A DNA stretch of 64,000 bases. It comes from Glaciimonas sp. PCH181. GTDB taxonomy: Bacteria > Pseudomonadota > Gammaproteobacteria > Burkholderiales > Burkholderiaceae_D. The position numbers were made by a program, and so were the translations under genes. Positions 41,936 to 51,286 of the stretch are shown one piece after another (the first letter of the stretch is position 1; each line of letters opens with the position of its first letter). Under the pieces are notes generated by a model. That model saw only the letters and a list, made by a program, of their open reading frames with translations, ran no database searches and was not told the origin of the DNA. The stretch covers positions 1,984,001-2,048,000 of the forward strand of contig NZ_PYFP01000001.1 of assembly GCF_003056055.1 (NCBI RefSeq), in the 5' to 3' direction.

Positions 41936-44362
41936 TCAGGTACGCAGTTTCGCACCATCAAGTTTGCTGACTGCAGCAATCAAAGCGGTCATAGCAGCTT
42001 CCACGGTGTCGTCTTGCAGGGTATTTTCAGTATCTTGCAAGGTAAATCGGAAAGCAAGACTTTTTTCGTCATTTTCCAGTCCCTTGCCGTGATATTCATC
42101 AAATAAAACAAAGGCTTGCAGAATTCGGCAAGCATTGTTAGTACGCTTCTCGGCGGCAAAAATATCCAGTAAATCTTGCGCTGGAACACCCTGTTTCACC
42201 ACCACAGCAAGATCACGGACGACGGCTGGAAATTTTGATAGTTCGGCGTATTTTGGTATCGCGCGTTGTTGCAAAGCATCTGCGGTAACTTCGAATACGA
42301 CCGGTGCCAAAGGCAGCTCATACTTCTGCTGCAAGCGCGGATGTAGCTCGCCAATAAAACCGACTACTTTGCCGTCTAGCAGTACTTGCGCTGCGCGGCC
42401 CGGATGCAATGCCGGATGCTCTGTTTTGGCAAAGCGCAATGTTATTGGCGCAAACAGCGCCTCAAGATCCGCCTTGACATCAAAGAAATCCACCGCCCGG
42501 CCAGGTTGGCCCCATTGCTCTTCGGCATACGGTCCGTAGGCTAATCCGGCAACGTGTTTAGGCTGATCGAAACCTGCTACCGATAGTGGGCCATCTTGCA
42601 CGTCTGGATTGCGCGAGAATACCGTACCGGCCTCGAAAATCCGTACCCGACTAACCTTGCGATTCAGGTTGTATTTAACGTTGGCGACCAGGCTGCCGAC
42701 CAGCGACGAACGCATGACGCTCATCTGGCTGGCAATAGGATTGAGTAGTTTAATCGGCTGCGCGTTAGCGGCAAAGTCAACTTCCCACGCTTCTTCGACA
42801 AAACTGTAGTTGATCACTTCCTGATAATCTAGCGCGGCTAGTTTATGACTAATGGCGAACAACGAGCGCGTATTTTCCGGCGCAATAAACATCGTGTTTG
42901 GCGCAACTGGCGGCAATGCAGGGATGTTTTCAAATCCGTACACGCGAACGATTTCTTCAATCAGATCTTCTTCAATTTCAATATCGAAGCGATACGATGG
43001 TGGCGTCACCTGAAATACACCCGGCTCTTGCGAGAAAGTCAAACCAAGACGCGTAAAGATGTCGGCAATCAATGCATCTGTCAGCGGCACACCGATGACT
43101 TTGACGGCGCGTGCGGTGCGGATAGTCACTGGCAATCGCTGCGGCAAATTAACCTGCTGATCGTCGATAGGGCCGATCTTGGTATCTGCATTGCCGCAGA
43201 TATCGATTAATAGCGCGGTGATGCGTTCGAGATGTTCAACGTTGGTAGCGAAATCAACGCCACGCTCAAAGCGATGGCCAGCATCGGTCGAAAAATTGAA
43301 GCGACGTGCACGGCCTTGAATCGCTTGCGGAAACCAAAATGCGGCTTCCAGATAAATATTTTGTGTATCGAGCGATACAGCTGTCGCATCGCCGCCCATG
43401 ATGCCCGCCAGCGACTCAATCTGCTGTTCGTCGGCAATCACACCGATCCACTCATCAACGCTGACGGTGTTGCCGTTTAACAGTTTTAGCGATTCGCCGG
43501 TTTTGCCCCAACGCACATCGAGGCTGCCATGGATTTTATCCAGATCGAATACGTGGGTCGGTCGTCCCAATTCCAGCATCACATAGTTGGAGATATCCAC
43601 CAGTGCTGAAATCGAACGCTGACCGCTGCGCTCCAGACGCTGCTTCATCCATTGCGGTGTCGCAGCTTTGGCATTCAGACCGCGAATAATACGACCTGAA
43701 AAACGGCCGCATAAGTCAGGGGCGGAAATTTTGACCGGTAATGCGTCAGCAATATTTGCGCTGACGATTTCAAATGTCGGCTGCTTGAGCGGCGTACCAG
43801 TCAAAGCGGATACTTCACGCGCAACGCCCAGAACGGACAGGCAATCAGCTTTATTTGGGGTGAGTTTGATCGTAAATTTCAGATCGTTTAACTCATAATA
43901 ATCACGGAAATTCATGCCGACTGGGGCATCATCGGCCAATTCCAGCAACCCATCATGATCCTCGGACAGCTTTAATTCGCGGGCGGAACACAGCATGCCT
44001 TGCGATTCTACGCCGCGCAACTCGCCTATTTTGATCTCGAAAGGCTTACCGTCTGCGCCCGGTGGCAGGATCGCGCCCACCATTGCGCACGGCACTTTAA
44101 GACCGGCGCGCACATTCGCAGCGCCGCATACGATCGTTAAATGTGTCCCTGTGCCAACGTCCACCTGACAGACATTGAGCCGGTCAGCGTTCGGGTGTTT
44201 GCCGATCTCAAGCACGTGGCCGACGACGATCTGCGTGAATGGTGGCGCGACGGGCGCGATCTCTTCCACTTCAAGGCCAGACATTGTCAGCAAATGGGAT
44301 AGTTCGTCCGAAGTCATCTTCGGATCGACCATGGTACGCAGCCAGCTTTCAGAGAATTGCAT
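41936..44362 (-). CDS. pheT: Phenylalanyl-tRNA synthetase beta subunit
   Basis: 808 residues from the ATG at 44362 ([14 protein letters not shown]); a TTG 5 codons upstream is unlikely. N-terminal tRNA-binding EMAP-like domain (~40-155; [22 protein letters not shown]), B3/4 editing domain, B5 domain, catalytic-like core ([11 protein letters not shown]) and C-terminal anticodon-binding domain ([14 protein letters not shown]). With PheS forms the alpha2beta2 enzyme that charges tRNA-Phe. It follows pheS after 92 bp. Confidence 0.96.
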   Translation of the reverse strand: MQFSESWLRTMVDPKMTSDELSHLLTMSGLEVEEIAPVAPPFTQIVVGHVLEIGKHPNADRLNVCQVDVGTGTHLTIVCGAANVRAGLKVPCAMVGAILPPGADGKPFEIKIGELRGVESQGMLCSARELKLSEDHDGLLELADDAPVGMNFRDYYELNDLKFTIKLTPNKADCLSVLGVAREVSALTGTPLKQPTFEIVSANIADALPVKISAPDLCGRFSGRIIRGLNAKAATPQWMKQRLERSGQRSISALVDISNYVMLELGRPTHVFDLDKIHGSLDVRWGKTGESLKLLNGNTVSVDEWIGVIADEQQIESLAGIMGGDATAVSLDTQNIYLEAAFWFPQAIQGRARRFNFSTDAGHRFERGVDFATNVEHLERITALLIDICGNADTKIGPIDDQQVNLPQRLPVTIRTARAVKVIGVPLTDALIADIFTRLGLTFSQEPGVFQVTPPSYRFDIEIEEDLIEEIVRVYGFENIPALPPVAPNTMFIAPENTRSLFAISHKLAALDYQEVINYSFVEEAWEVDFAANAQPIKLLNPIASQMSVMRSSLVGSLVANVKYNLNRKVSRVRIFEAGTVFSRNPDVQDGPLSVAGFDQPKHVAGLAYGPYAEEQWGQPGRAVDFFDVKADLEALFAPITLRFAKTEHPALHPGRAAQVLLDGKVVGFIGELHPRLQQKYELPLAPVVFEVTADALQQRAIPKYAELSKFPAVVRDLAVVVKQGVPAQDLLDIFAAEKRTNNACRILQAFVLFDEYHGKGLENDEKSLAFRFTLQDTENTLQDDTVEAAMTALIAAVSKLDGAKLRT

Positions 44363-44454
44363 AGGGTAAACCTTCAAAAACTATCAGGGAAGACTCGGAT
44401 CAGTTGCGCGTCGTAAATAAGGCGCATGATCCGAGACATCTTGGGTGACCAGCT

Positions 44455-45471
44455 TTAATTAAATTGCTTTAAAAAGCGCAAATCGCCTTCGTAGAAGAGA
44501 CGCAAGTCGTTGATGCCATAGCGCAGCATCGTCAGGCGTTCGAGGCCGGAGCCGAACGCAAAACCAATGTACTGCTCAGGATCAAGGCCCATATTGCGCA
44601 CGACACTTGGATGTACCTGACCGGCACCGGAAACTTCTAGCCATTTACCTTTGAGCGGACCGCTGCCAAAGGCAATATCGATCTCAGCGGAAGGTTCGGT
44701 AAACGGGAAATAAGAGGGGCGAAAACGTACTTGCAAATCGTCTGTTTCAAAGAACGCTTTGACGAAATTCAAATACACGCCTTTAAGATCCGCGAAGCTG
44801 ATATCTTCAGCTATCCACAATCCTTCGACCTGATGGAACATCGGCGAATGGGTGGCGTCGCTATCGACCCGATAAGTACGACCCGGCGCAATCACTTTGA
44901 TCGGCGGCTTACTCATCCGCGCATAACGTACCTGCATCGGGCTGGTATGCGTGCGCAGCAATAATGGCTTGCCTTGGGTGTCGTTGCCTTCGATGTAGAA
45001 AGTATCTTGCATTGAGCGCGCCGGATGATTTTCGGGGCTGTTCAATGCGGTGAAATTGGTCCAGTCTGTTTCGATTTCGGGGCCGTCGGCCACATCGAAA
45101 CCAATCGAGCGGAAAATCTCTTCAACCCGTTGCCAGGTGCGCATTACCGGGTGAATACCACCGACACTGCGACCACGTCCCGGTAAGGTAACATCGATGG
45201 CCTCAGCGTTTAAGCGCGTTTGCATCTGCGCATCTGCCAACGCATCACGGCGCGCAGTCAGCGCGTTCTCGATCTGCTGTTTGGCGATATTGATGACGGC
45301 ACCCTGCACTTTGCGTTCTTCAGGTGCCAGCTTACCCAGCCCCTTCATTTGCTCCGTGATTTGACCGGTTTTGCCAAGATATTTGGCTTTGGCATTTTCG
45401 AGCGCGGCAGCATCGATAGCGGCGACAAAATCAGCCTGCGCCTGCGTTACAAGTTGTTCTAGGGAATTCAT
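44455..45471 (-). CDS. pheS: Phenylalanyl-tRNA synthetase alpha subunit
   Basis: 338 residues from the ATG at 45471 with AGGA upstream (an upstream in-frame start is not supported). N-terminal coiled-coil (~1-85), class II motifs in the catalytic domain: [41 protein letters not shown], and motif 3 [15 protein letters not shown]. Binds ATP and phenylalanine. No Phe-rich leader peptide is seen in the rplT-pheS gap, only a strong hairpin (45530-45562). Confidence 0.97.
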   Translation of the reverse strand: MNSLEQLVTQAQADFVAAIDAAALENAKAKYLGKTGQITEQMKGLGKLAPEERKVQGAVINIAKQQIENALTARRDALADAQMQTRLNAEAIDVTLPGRGRSVGGIHPVMRTWQRVEEIFRSIGFDVADGPEIETDWTNFTALNSPENHPARSMQDTFYIEGNDTQGKPLLLRTHTSPMQVRYARMSKPPIKVIAPGRTYRVDSDATHSPMFHQVEGLWIAEDISFADLKGVYLNFVKAFFETDDLQVRFRPSYFPFTEPSAEIDIAFGSGPLKGKWLEVSGAGQVHPSVVRNMGLDPEQYIGFAFGSGLERLTMLRYGINDLRLFYEGDLRFLKQFN

Positions 45472-45529
45472 GCAGTTTTTCCTGCTCCGACGGAATCTAT
45501 AAATAAAACAAATTGGCACTGAAAGCACA

Positions 45530-45562
45530 AGCGGGGCATAAGGTGTTGACCTCTGCCCCGCT
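45530..45562 (-). promoter_or_regulatory. Strong hairpin in the rplT-pheS gap
   Basis: AGCGGGGCA / TGCCCCGCT, perfect 9 bp, with an inner AGGT/ACCT stem. No T-run follows on the minus strand (TGTGCTTTC), so it is more likely a processing or stability element than a full terminator. Located 60 bp before pheS. Confidence 0.5.
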
Positions 45563-45673
45563 CTGGATTGCTACGCTGCTTGATGATAAATAATAATACT
45601 CAGTGATAATTACTTGTAATCTTACTCAGCACTACGCATTATCAATCGGCCGCTTAGCAAACTACAAAATCAC

Positions 45674-46033
45674 TTATGCAGCGATGTTGGCTTTAACTTG
45701 ATTGACAATCGCAGCAAACGCTGGCTTGTCCATCACTGCCATATCGGCCAGGACTTTACGGTCCAGTTCGATAGAAGCACGTTTCAGACCGTTCATGAAT
45801 ACGCTGTATGTTACGCCATGCTCACGGGAAGCAGCGTTAATACGGGCGATCCACAATGCACGGAAAACGCGCTTCTTGTTACGGCGATCACGGTAAGCAT
45901 ATTGACCAGCGCGCATAACTGCTTGCTTGGCAACACGGTAAACCTTACTGCGGCGACCACGGTAACCTTTTGCAAGGGCTAATACTTTTTTATGGCGGGC
46001 ACGAGCTGTAACCCCACGTTTTACTCTAGGCAT
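45674..46033 (-). CDS. rplT: 50S ribosomal protein L20
   Basis: 119 residues, canonical length. [21 protein letters not shown]-terminal extension that threads into the 23S rRNA core, then the globular half ([20 protein letters not shown]). Needed early in 50S assembly; in E. coli it also represses its own operon. Follows rpmI after 23 bp. Confidence 0.98.
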   Translation of the reverse strand: MPRVKRGVTARARHKKVLALAKGYRGRRSKVYRVAKQAVMRAGQYAYRDRRNKKRVFRALWIARINAASREHGVTYSVFMNGLKRASIELDRKVLADMAVMDKPAFAAIVNQVKANIAA

Positions 46034-46056
46034 AGTAACTCCTTAATAGTGTGAGG

Positions 46057-46254
46057 TTAGCCGTTTGGCAACATTGAACGAACAGAGACCATGTTTGTAT
46101 CATGGACACCGACTGAACCGCGCAATTGGCGTTTGGTCTTGGTCGTTTTTTTGGTCAGAATGTGACGTTTAAACGCTTGACCGCGTTTAACAGTACCACC
46201 CGGACGGACGCGAAAGCGCTTCTTAGCACCGCTTTTCGTTTTCATTTTTGGCAT
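46057..46254 (-). CDS. rpmI: 50S ribosomal protein L35
   Basis: 65 residues, canonical. [20 protein letters not shown] start and highly basic composition ([17 protein letters not shown]). Between infC and rplT as in most bacteria. The 213-bp gap to infC holds a hairpin at 46378-46399. Confidence 0.98.
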   Translation of the reverse strand: MPKMKTKSGAKKRFRVRPGGTVKRGQAFKRHILTKKTTKTKRQLRGSVGVHDTNMVSVRSMLPNG

Positions 46255-46377
46255 GATTCTATCTGTCCTTCAGGACAGCTCCTTTTTTAACATGATTGCA
46301 GGTGGCAACAATCGTTGCGCTTGGATGCCTACTCTCACTTGTTTAAACCTCGCCACCTTATTCCGTGACCAGATTTT

Positions 46378-46399
46378 GCAGCAGAATCAAGTCTGCTGC
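46378..46399 (-). promoter_or_regulatory. Hairpin in the rpmI leader (possible L20 operator)
   Basis: GCAGCAGA / TCTGCTGC, perfect 8 bp with loop ATCAAG, in the infC-rpmI gap. In E. coli L20 binds structured RNA in this gap to repress rpmI-rplT; a similar role is inferred from position only. Confidence 0.35.
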
Positions 46400-46467
46400 T
46401 TTTGGACGAAGTGCAGTAAAACGCACACTCCGCCACAAAACTGATAAAAGAAGTAAATATTAACTAC

Positions 46468-46989
46468 TTACTTCTTCTTTTTAGGGCCAATGATCATGAT
46501 CATTTGACGCCCTTCCATCTTAGGCCACTGCTCGACTTGTCCGAACGGCTCCAGATCAGATTTCAGGCGTTCCAGCATGCGCACACCGATATCCTGATGG
46601 GCCATTTCGCGACCACGAAAACGCAATGTGATCTTGGTCTTGTCGCCGTCTTCCAGAAACTTGGTCAGATTGCGCAGCTTGATGCCGTAATCGCCATCAT
46701 CGGTACCTGGACGGAATTTAACTTCCTTCACCAGAATAACCTTCTGCTTCAATTTGGCTTCGTGCGCTTTCTTCTGTTCCTGGTATTTAAACTTACCATA
46801 GTCCATCAAACGCGCTACCGGAGGCTGCGCAGTCGGCGCGATTTCCACCAGATCTACGTTTGCCTCTTCAGCCAAACGAAAGGCTTCTGCCAGGGAAACG
46901 ATACCGAGCGGTTCGTTTTCAACGCCGCTGAGACGCAATTCAGGTGCTGTTACTTCACCATTTATGCGATGTGACTTGTCCGTAGCTAT
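46468..46989 (-). CDS. infC: Translation initiation factor IF-3
   Basis: 173 residues when started at the ATA codon at 46989-46987; this gives the standard N-terminus [20 protein letters not shown], and AAAGGAAAC lies just upstream. No ATG fits: the first usable start otherwise would lose 17 conserved residues. Rare start codons are the rule in infC and allow autoregulation, because IF-3 discriminates against them. N-domain ([20 protein letters not shown]), linker ([12 protein letters not shown]) and C-domain ([20 protein letters not shown]) are complete. Follows thrS after 60 bp. Confidence 0.95.
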   Translation of the reverse strand: MATDKSHRINGEVTAPELRLSGVENEPLGIVSLAEAFRLAEEANVDLVEIAPTAQPPVARLMDYGKFKYQEQKKAHEAKLKQKVILVKEVKFRPGTDDGDYGIKLRNLTKFLEDGDKTKITLRFRGREMAHQDIGVRMLERLKSDLEPFGQVEQWPKMEGRQMIMIIGPKKKK

Positions 46990-47049
46990 TGCAGTTTCCT
47001 TTAAAAATCAAATAAATAAGCCGTGCTCCCACGCTCCGGACTTTCCCGA

Positions 47050-48957
47050 TCAGGCTTTGGTTTCGACCTCAGTTTTGAGGCGTTCTACCAATGCGTCAAT
47101 TGACATGACACCCAAATCGACATTGCCCCGCGCACGCACGGCCACTGTATTTGCATCACGCTCCTTGTCACCTACAACGAGGATATAAGGCGGTTTTTGC
47201 AAAGAATGCTGCCGTATTTTATAGGTAATCTTCTCATTACGCAAATCGACGTCTACTCTAAACCCTTGTTTCTTCAGCGTTTGTGCAACAGTTTTGACGT
47301 ATTCCGACTGCGCATCGGAGATATTCAAAATGACAACTTGCACTGGTGCCAGCCACAACGGCATCGCTCCGGCATGGTTTTCAATCAAAATACCGATGAA
47401 GCGCTCCAGCGATCCAACGATGGCCCGATGCAACATGACCGGTACCTTGCGATTATTGTCTTCTGTGACATATTCTGCGCCCAGACGACCCGGCATAGAG
47501 AAGTCGACCTGCATCGTGCCGCACTGCCATGAACGTCCGATTGAATCCTTTAAATGGTATTCAATTTTTGGCCCATAAAACGCGCCTTCGCCCGGCAATT
47601 CTTCCCAAGAAGTGCCAGAGGCGCGCAAAGCATCGCGCAATGCATTCTCAGCAGTATCCCAGACGTCATCCTCGCCAACCCGTTTTTCAGGACGCAAAGC
47701 CAGCTTTACAGCGACTTCGGTAAAGCCGAAACGGTCATAGACTTCGCGCACCACTTTATCAAAGGCGGCGACTTCGCTCTGTACTTGCTCTTCTGTACAA
47801 AAAATATGTCCATCATCCTGCGTAAAACCACGCACTCGCATCATCCCGTGCAACGCACCGGACGGCTCATTGCGATGACATTGGCCGAACTCACCAAAAC
47901 GTAGCGGCAAATCACGATAACTATGCAAAGTTGCATTAAAAATCTCGACATGGCCGGGGCAATTCATCGGTTTTAGCGCATAACTGCGGTTTTCCGACTC
48001 AGTTGTGAACATATTGTCACGATAATTTTCCCAATGCCCGGTACGTTCCCACAGCGAACGATCCAGAATCTGCGGCGCTTTTACTTCCTGATAGCCGTTT
48101 TCCTGATAAACCCGGCGCATGAACTGTTCAACTTGTTGCCAAATAGTCCAGCCTTTCGGATGCCAGAAAATCAAGCCCGGCGCTTCTTCTTGCATATGGA
48201 ATAAATCCAACGCGCGTCCGAGCTTGCGGTGATCGCGCTTTTCAGCCTCTTCCAGCATATGCAAATAGGCTTCCTGATCCTCTTTTTTAGTCCAGGCAGT
48301 GCCATACACACGTTGCAGCATTTCATTCTTTGCGTCGCCGCGCCAGTAAGCGCCCGCCAACTTCATCAGCTTGAAGACTTTCAGCTTGCCGGTAGAAGGA
48401 ACGTGCGGCCCGCGACACAAGTCGGTGAAACTGCCCTCTGTATACAAGGAAACATCCTGATCCGCAGGAATCGACTCAATCAACTCTGCCTTATAAGCCT
48501 CACCAATCGACTTGAAGTAAGCGACCGCTTCGTCACGCGGCAATACTTTACGGGTCACCGGCTCATCTCTTTTAGCCAGCTCCGCCATTTTCTTTTCGAT
48601 AATTACCAAATCGTCCGGAGTAAACGGTCGCTTATAAGCAAAGTCATAATAGAAGCCATTCTCAATCACCGGCCCGATAGTCACCTGCGCATCCGGAAAC
48701 AACTCCTTAACAGCGTAAGCCAACAAATGCGCGGTCGAATGCCGAATAACATCCAAACCCTCAGCATCCTTATCAGTAATAATCGCCAGCGCCACATCAC
48801 GCTCGATCAAATAAGAAGTATCGACGACCACGCCATCGACCTTCCCCGCCAAAGCCGCCTTAGCCAGCCCCGCGCCGATACTAGCGGCAACCTGCGCAAC
48901 TGTCAGTGGCGCATCGAACTGGCGCTGTGAACCATCTGGAAGTGTGACTGAAACCAT
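47050..48957 (-). CDS. thrS: Threonyl-tRNA synthetase
   Basis: 635 residues from the ATG at 48957, preceded by AGGAC; an in-frame start 10 codons upstream gives an atypical N-terminus. Domains: TGS (~1-62), editing N2 (~63-225; [21 protein letters not shown] with the HxxxH-type zinc/editing site), catalytic class II core (~240-535; [39 protein letters not shown]) and anticodon-binding domain. First gene of the thrS-infC-rpmI-rplT-pheST-ihfA cluster. A Thr-rich leader peptide and attenuator lie upstream. Confidence 0.97.
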   Translation of the reverse strand: MVSVTLPDGSQRQFDAPLTVAQVAASIGAGLAKAALAGKVDGVVVDTSYLIERDVALAIITDKDAEGLDVIRHSTAHLLAYAVKELFPDAQVTIGPVIENGFYYDFAYKRPFTPDDLVIIEKKMAELAKRDEPVTRKVLPRDEAVAYFKSIGEAYKAELIESIPADQDVSLYTEGSFTDLCRGPHVPSTGKLKVFKLMKLAGAYWRGDAKNEMLQRVYGTAWTKKEDQEAYLHMLEEAEKRDHRKLGRALDLFHMQEEAPGLIFWHPKGWTIWQQVEQFMRRVYQENGYQEVKAPQILDRSLWERTGHWENYRDNMFTTESENRSYALKPMNCPGHVEIFNATLHSYRDLPLRFGEFGQCHRNEPSGALHGMMRVRGFTQDDGHIFCTEEQVQSEVAAFDKVVREVYDRFGFTEVAVKLALRPEKRVGEDDVWDTAENALRDALRASGTSWEELPGEGAFYGPKIEYHLKDSIGRSWQCGTMQVDFSMPGRLGAEYVTEDNNRKVPVMLHRAIVGSLERFIGILIENHAGAMPLWLAPVQVVILNISDAQSEYVKTVAQTLKKQGFRVDVDLRNEKITYKIRQHSLQKPPYILVVGDKERDANTVAVRARGNVDLGVMSIDALVERLKTEVETKA

Positions 48958-49051
48958 AGTGAGTCCTATATCAGCCATCGCGCGCATTGCAACGATGCCG
49001 AATTAAATAAAATGAATGAAGAATGCTAAAAAACAGTACAAAAACGCAGAC

Positions 49052-49082
49052 GAAAAAAAACGCGGACCAGCCGCGCTTTTTC
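49052..49082 (-). terminator. thrS attenuator terminator
   Basis: On the minus strand GAAAAAGCGCGG (49082-49071) pairs with CCGCGTTTTTTTTC (49065-49052): a GC stem CGCGG/CCGCG with loop CTGGT area, ending in U8. It lies about 95 bp before the thrS ATG and after the Thr leader stop, so it would end transcription before thrS. A competing hairpin shares its 5' arm. Confidence 0.75.
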
Positions 49083-49094
49083 GAACAGAAAAAG
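49071..49094 (-). promoter_or_regulatory. thrS antiterminator hairpin
   Basis: CTTTTTC (49094-49088) / GAAAAAG (49082-49076) with loop TGTTC. It uses the same GAAAAAG that the terminator needs, so the two are mutually exclusive, the classical 2:3 against 3:4 arrangement. Located 7 bp after the leader stop codon. Confidence 0.6.
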
Positions 49095-49101
49095 ACCTCG
49101 A

Positions 49102-49143
49102 CTAGCGTCGCGCACAGATTGTGGTGGTAGTTCGCGGTGTCAT
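49102..49143 (-). CDS. Threonine-rich leader peptide of thrS
   Basis: 13 codons: MTPRTTTTICARR then TAG. Five Thr codons, four of them consecutive. AAAGG lies about 10 nt upstream. Directly followed by overlapping antiterminator and terminator hairpins and then thrS. Stalling at Thr codons when threonyl-tRNA is low would favour the antiterminator. No homologous leader is known to me for thrS in betaproteobacteria. Confidence 0.7.
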   Translation of the reverse strand: MTPRTTTTICARR

Positions 49144-49306
49144 AACCAGGATGCCTTTCTCGCTCTTACAGATATTGATCTACATTTAAATACCGCCCGC
49201 TTATTAGCGGAAGATTTTCGGATGATACCAGAAAATTTAGAATTCATGCCAAGCCACATACTATACAACCCACCAAAAAACCGATAACTGTAGCCTTAAA
49301 GTTACG

Positions 49307-49440
49307 GTGCCGTTGCACTTGCAAGCGCAACGACAGTTGAAGTTGCCTTTGAAGTTGCAGGCGCAACCATCTTTGAAGCTGTTCTTGAACTTGGCGACGC
49401 AACCACCTTTGAAGTTGACTCTGTTTTTAAACTGACAGTT
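49307..49440 (+). repeat. Low-complexity repeats (GAAGTTG/GCAACC units)
   Basis: Imperfect repeats of TTTGAAGTTG and GCGCAACC-type units. The plus strand reads as an alternating V-E-V/F-E-V frame without a start codon, and the minus strand as a Cys/Lys/Asn-rich frame (49261-49455). Neither is convincing as a gene. The stretch runs straight into the repeat element copy B. Confidence 0.5.
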
Positions 49441-49465
49441 GAGGTACCCCGTCATGTAGCGCTGT

Positions 49466-49700
49466 CAAATTTCTTAGCTGTCACTCGGGAATTGTCGGAG
49501 GACATGTTTGAGCCAAAGGCGAATTGGTCCTTCTACCAGAAGGGCAGCTAAGAAATTTGGGGGCCCGAAGGACCGCAATACCTGCGGTCGCCTTCTTTTT
49601 GGTTACTTATTTGGTTACTTATTCTGCGGGGGACGTCTGAAACAAGAAAAAGTAACCGGCTGCCCCCCCCGGCTTGCATCGACGGAGGACATACCCGTCC
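49466..49700 (+). repeat. Dispersed inverted-repeat element, copy B (longer)
   Basis: Near-perfect inverted ends CAAATTTCTTAGCTGTC (49466-49482) / GGCAGCTAAGAAATTTG (49543-49559), interior as in copy A (TCACTCGG, GACATGTTTGAGC), then GGGCCCGAAGGACC, a hairpin ACCGCAATACCTGCGGT, and a second inverted pair GGTTACTT (49601-49608, repeated at 49612-49619) / AAGTAACC (49650-49657). It ends in CGGCTTGCATCGACGG-like sequence. Lies between thrS and the efflux operon. Confidence 0.7.
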
Positions 49701-49715
49701 AATCAACCAACAAAC

Positions 49716-51203
49716 CTATCGCAAACCATCAGCCAAAATTTCCCCCCGATTCCACCAACCTCCCCCCAAAGCCTGAAACAACGCCGCGCTATCAGCAAAC
49801 CTCCCAGCCTGCGCCTGCGCCAAATTAATCACCGCCTGCTGATAAATCAACTCAGCCGCCAGCAAAGTCTGCGGGCTACTAGCCCCCAACCCAACCGATC
49901 TCCGCGCAATCTCCACACTCCGCGCCGCCGCCCGCTCGGCCAAAACCTGCCCCCGCAACGTCTCCGCATCAAACTGCAAAGCCCGCAAACTATCCGCAAC
50001 ATTCTGAAACGCCACAATCACCGTACTCCGATACTGTCCCGCAGCCTGCTCTAACAACGCCTCCGAAGCCCGCTTCTTATGCAACAAAGCCCCACCAGCA
50101 AACAAAGGCTGCGTCAACCCACCAGCCAACCCCCAAAACCCAGTGCCGCTAGTGAACAAGTTCCCGAACTGCGTCGCAGAGCTTCCAATATTCGCGCTCA
50201 AGGTAATCTGCGGCAACATATTGGCCGTCGCCACGCCAACCGCCGCCGACGCAGCATGCAACTGCTCTTCCGCAGCCCGCACATCAGGCCGCTGACGCAC
50301 CAACTGCGACGGCAAACTCACCGGCAACTGCTGCGGCAACTGCAACCCAGACAACACAAATTTCTCATCCAACTCTTCGCTAGGAAACCGCCCCGCCAAC
50401 GCAGTCAAGCGATTCCGCTGCTGCGACAACGCATTTTGCAATGGCGGCAAAGTAGCCTGCGTCTGCGCCAATGTCGCCTCTTGCGTCGCCACATCCGCCT
50501 GCGCCACATCCCCCAACGCATACTGACGCTGCAACAATCCCAGCAACGAAGTCTGCATCGCAATAACCCGCTCGGTCGCCCCGATCTGCGCCCGCAGCGA
50601 AGCCTCCTGCACGGCAGTCGCAACAACATTAGACGTCAACGTCAAATAAGCCGCCTCAAGCAAAAATCGCTGCTGCCCAGCCTGCGCCTGCAAATCTTCC
50701 ACCTGACGCCGATTGCCACCAAAAGCATCCAGCGTATAAGCCACATTAACCTGCGCCGTATGCAAATTAAACGGCGACACTTCACCCTGAGCAGGCGTCC
50801 CGGCCAGCTTCTGCCGAGTAGGTGCCAGGCTAGCATCAACACTAGGGAAATAGCTGCCCCGTTGCGCCGCCACCTGCTCATCAGCTGCACGTAATGCAGC
50901 CCGCGCCGAAGCCAGATCGGGGCTAGCCTTCAGCGCCTGCGTAATCACCGCGTTCAACTGCGGCGATTGAAACAATGTCCACCACTGCGCCGGAATATCC
51001 ATGCCAGCAACGAACTCCTGCGCTGTGCCGCCAGTGGTATCGGCAGAAACTGTTTTATCCGGTAACGGCGTTTTGGTATAACCCTGCACCGTCGGCGCAT
51101 CCGGCTGCTTAAAATCCGGACCAACCGCGCAGCCGGATAACGCCACAAGCAATATTGAAGGCGCTGCAACAGAGCGCAATAATGTTTTCTTCATGTTCTT
51201 CAT
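49716..51203 (-). CDS. NodT/OprM-type outer-membrane efflux lipoprotein
   Basis: 495 residues from the ATG at 51203 (TAGG upstream; a TTG 6 codons earlier is less likely). Lipoprotein signal with lipobox ALSGC, then CAVGPDFKQP as in OprM/CusC. Two outer-membrane-efflux repeats (TolC-like helices and beta-strands; PDLASARAALRAADEQVAAQRG, RPDVRAAEEQLHAASAAVGVA). It forms the trimeric exit duct for the RND pump encoded just upstream (84 bp gap). The coding strand is unusually G-rich, especially near the 3' end next to the repeat element. Confidence 0.92.
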   Translation of the reverse strand: MKNMKKTLLRSVAAPSILLVALSGCAVGPDFKQPDAPTVQGYTKTPLPDKTVSADTTGGTAQEFVAGMDIPAQWWTLFQSPQLNAVITQALKASPDLASARAALRAADEQVAAQRGSYFPSVDASLAPTRQKLAGTPAQGEVSPFNLHTAQVNVAYTLDAFGGNRRQVEDLQAQAGQQRFLLEAAYLTLTSNVVATAVQEASLRAQIGATERVIAMQTSLLGLLQRQYALGDVAQADVATQEATLAQTQATLPPLQNALSQQRNRLTALAGRFPSEELDEKFVLSGLQLPQQLPVSLPSQLVRQRPDVRAAEEQLHAASAAVGVATANMLPQITLSANIGSSATQFGNLFTSGTGFWGLAGGLTQPLFAGGALLHKKRASEALLEQAAGQYRSTVIVAFQNVADSLRALQFDAETLRGQVLAERAAARSVEIARRSVGLGASSPQTLLAAELIYQQAVINLAQAQAGRFADSAALFQALGGGWWNRGEILADGLR

Positions 51204-51286
51204 CTTTAAGCCTATTTTCAAGCCTCTACACTTTTATCGTGTGCAATGGATCAGCACGCTATCACCGACTAATTTCCGACTATCGA

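Noticed and set aside
45472..45673. Possible Phe-rich leader peptide before pheS
   Set aside because: Short ORFs there contain no Phe run; only a hairpin without a T-run is present.
49261..49455. Cys-rich 64-codon ORF on the minus strand
   Set aside because: Its Cys/Lys/Asn pattern comes from the low-complexity repeat; no SD or recognisable motif.
49674..50894. Long plus-strand frames opposite the NodT-type gene (49674-50054, 50079-50894)
   Set aside because: They are low-complexity Gln/Arg/Pro/Ser readings caused by the C-rich plus strand; the minus strand encodes a clear outer-membrane lipoprotein.
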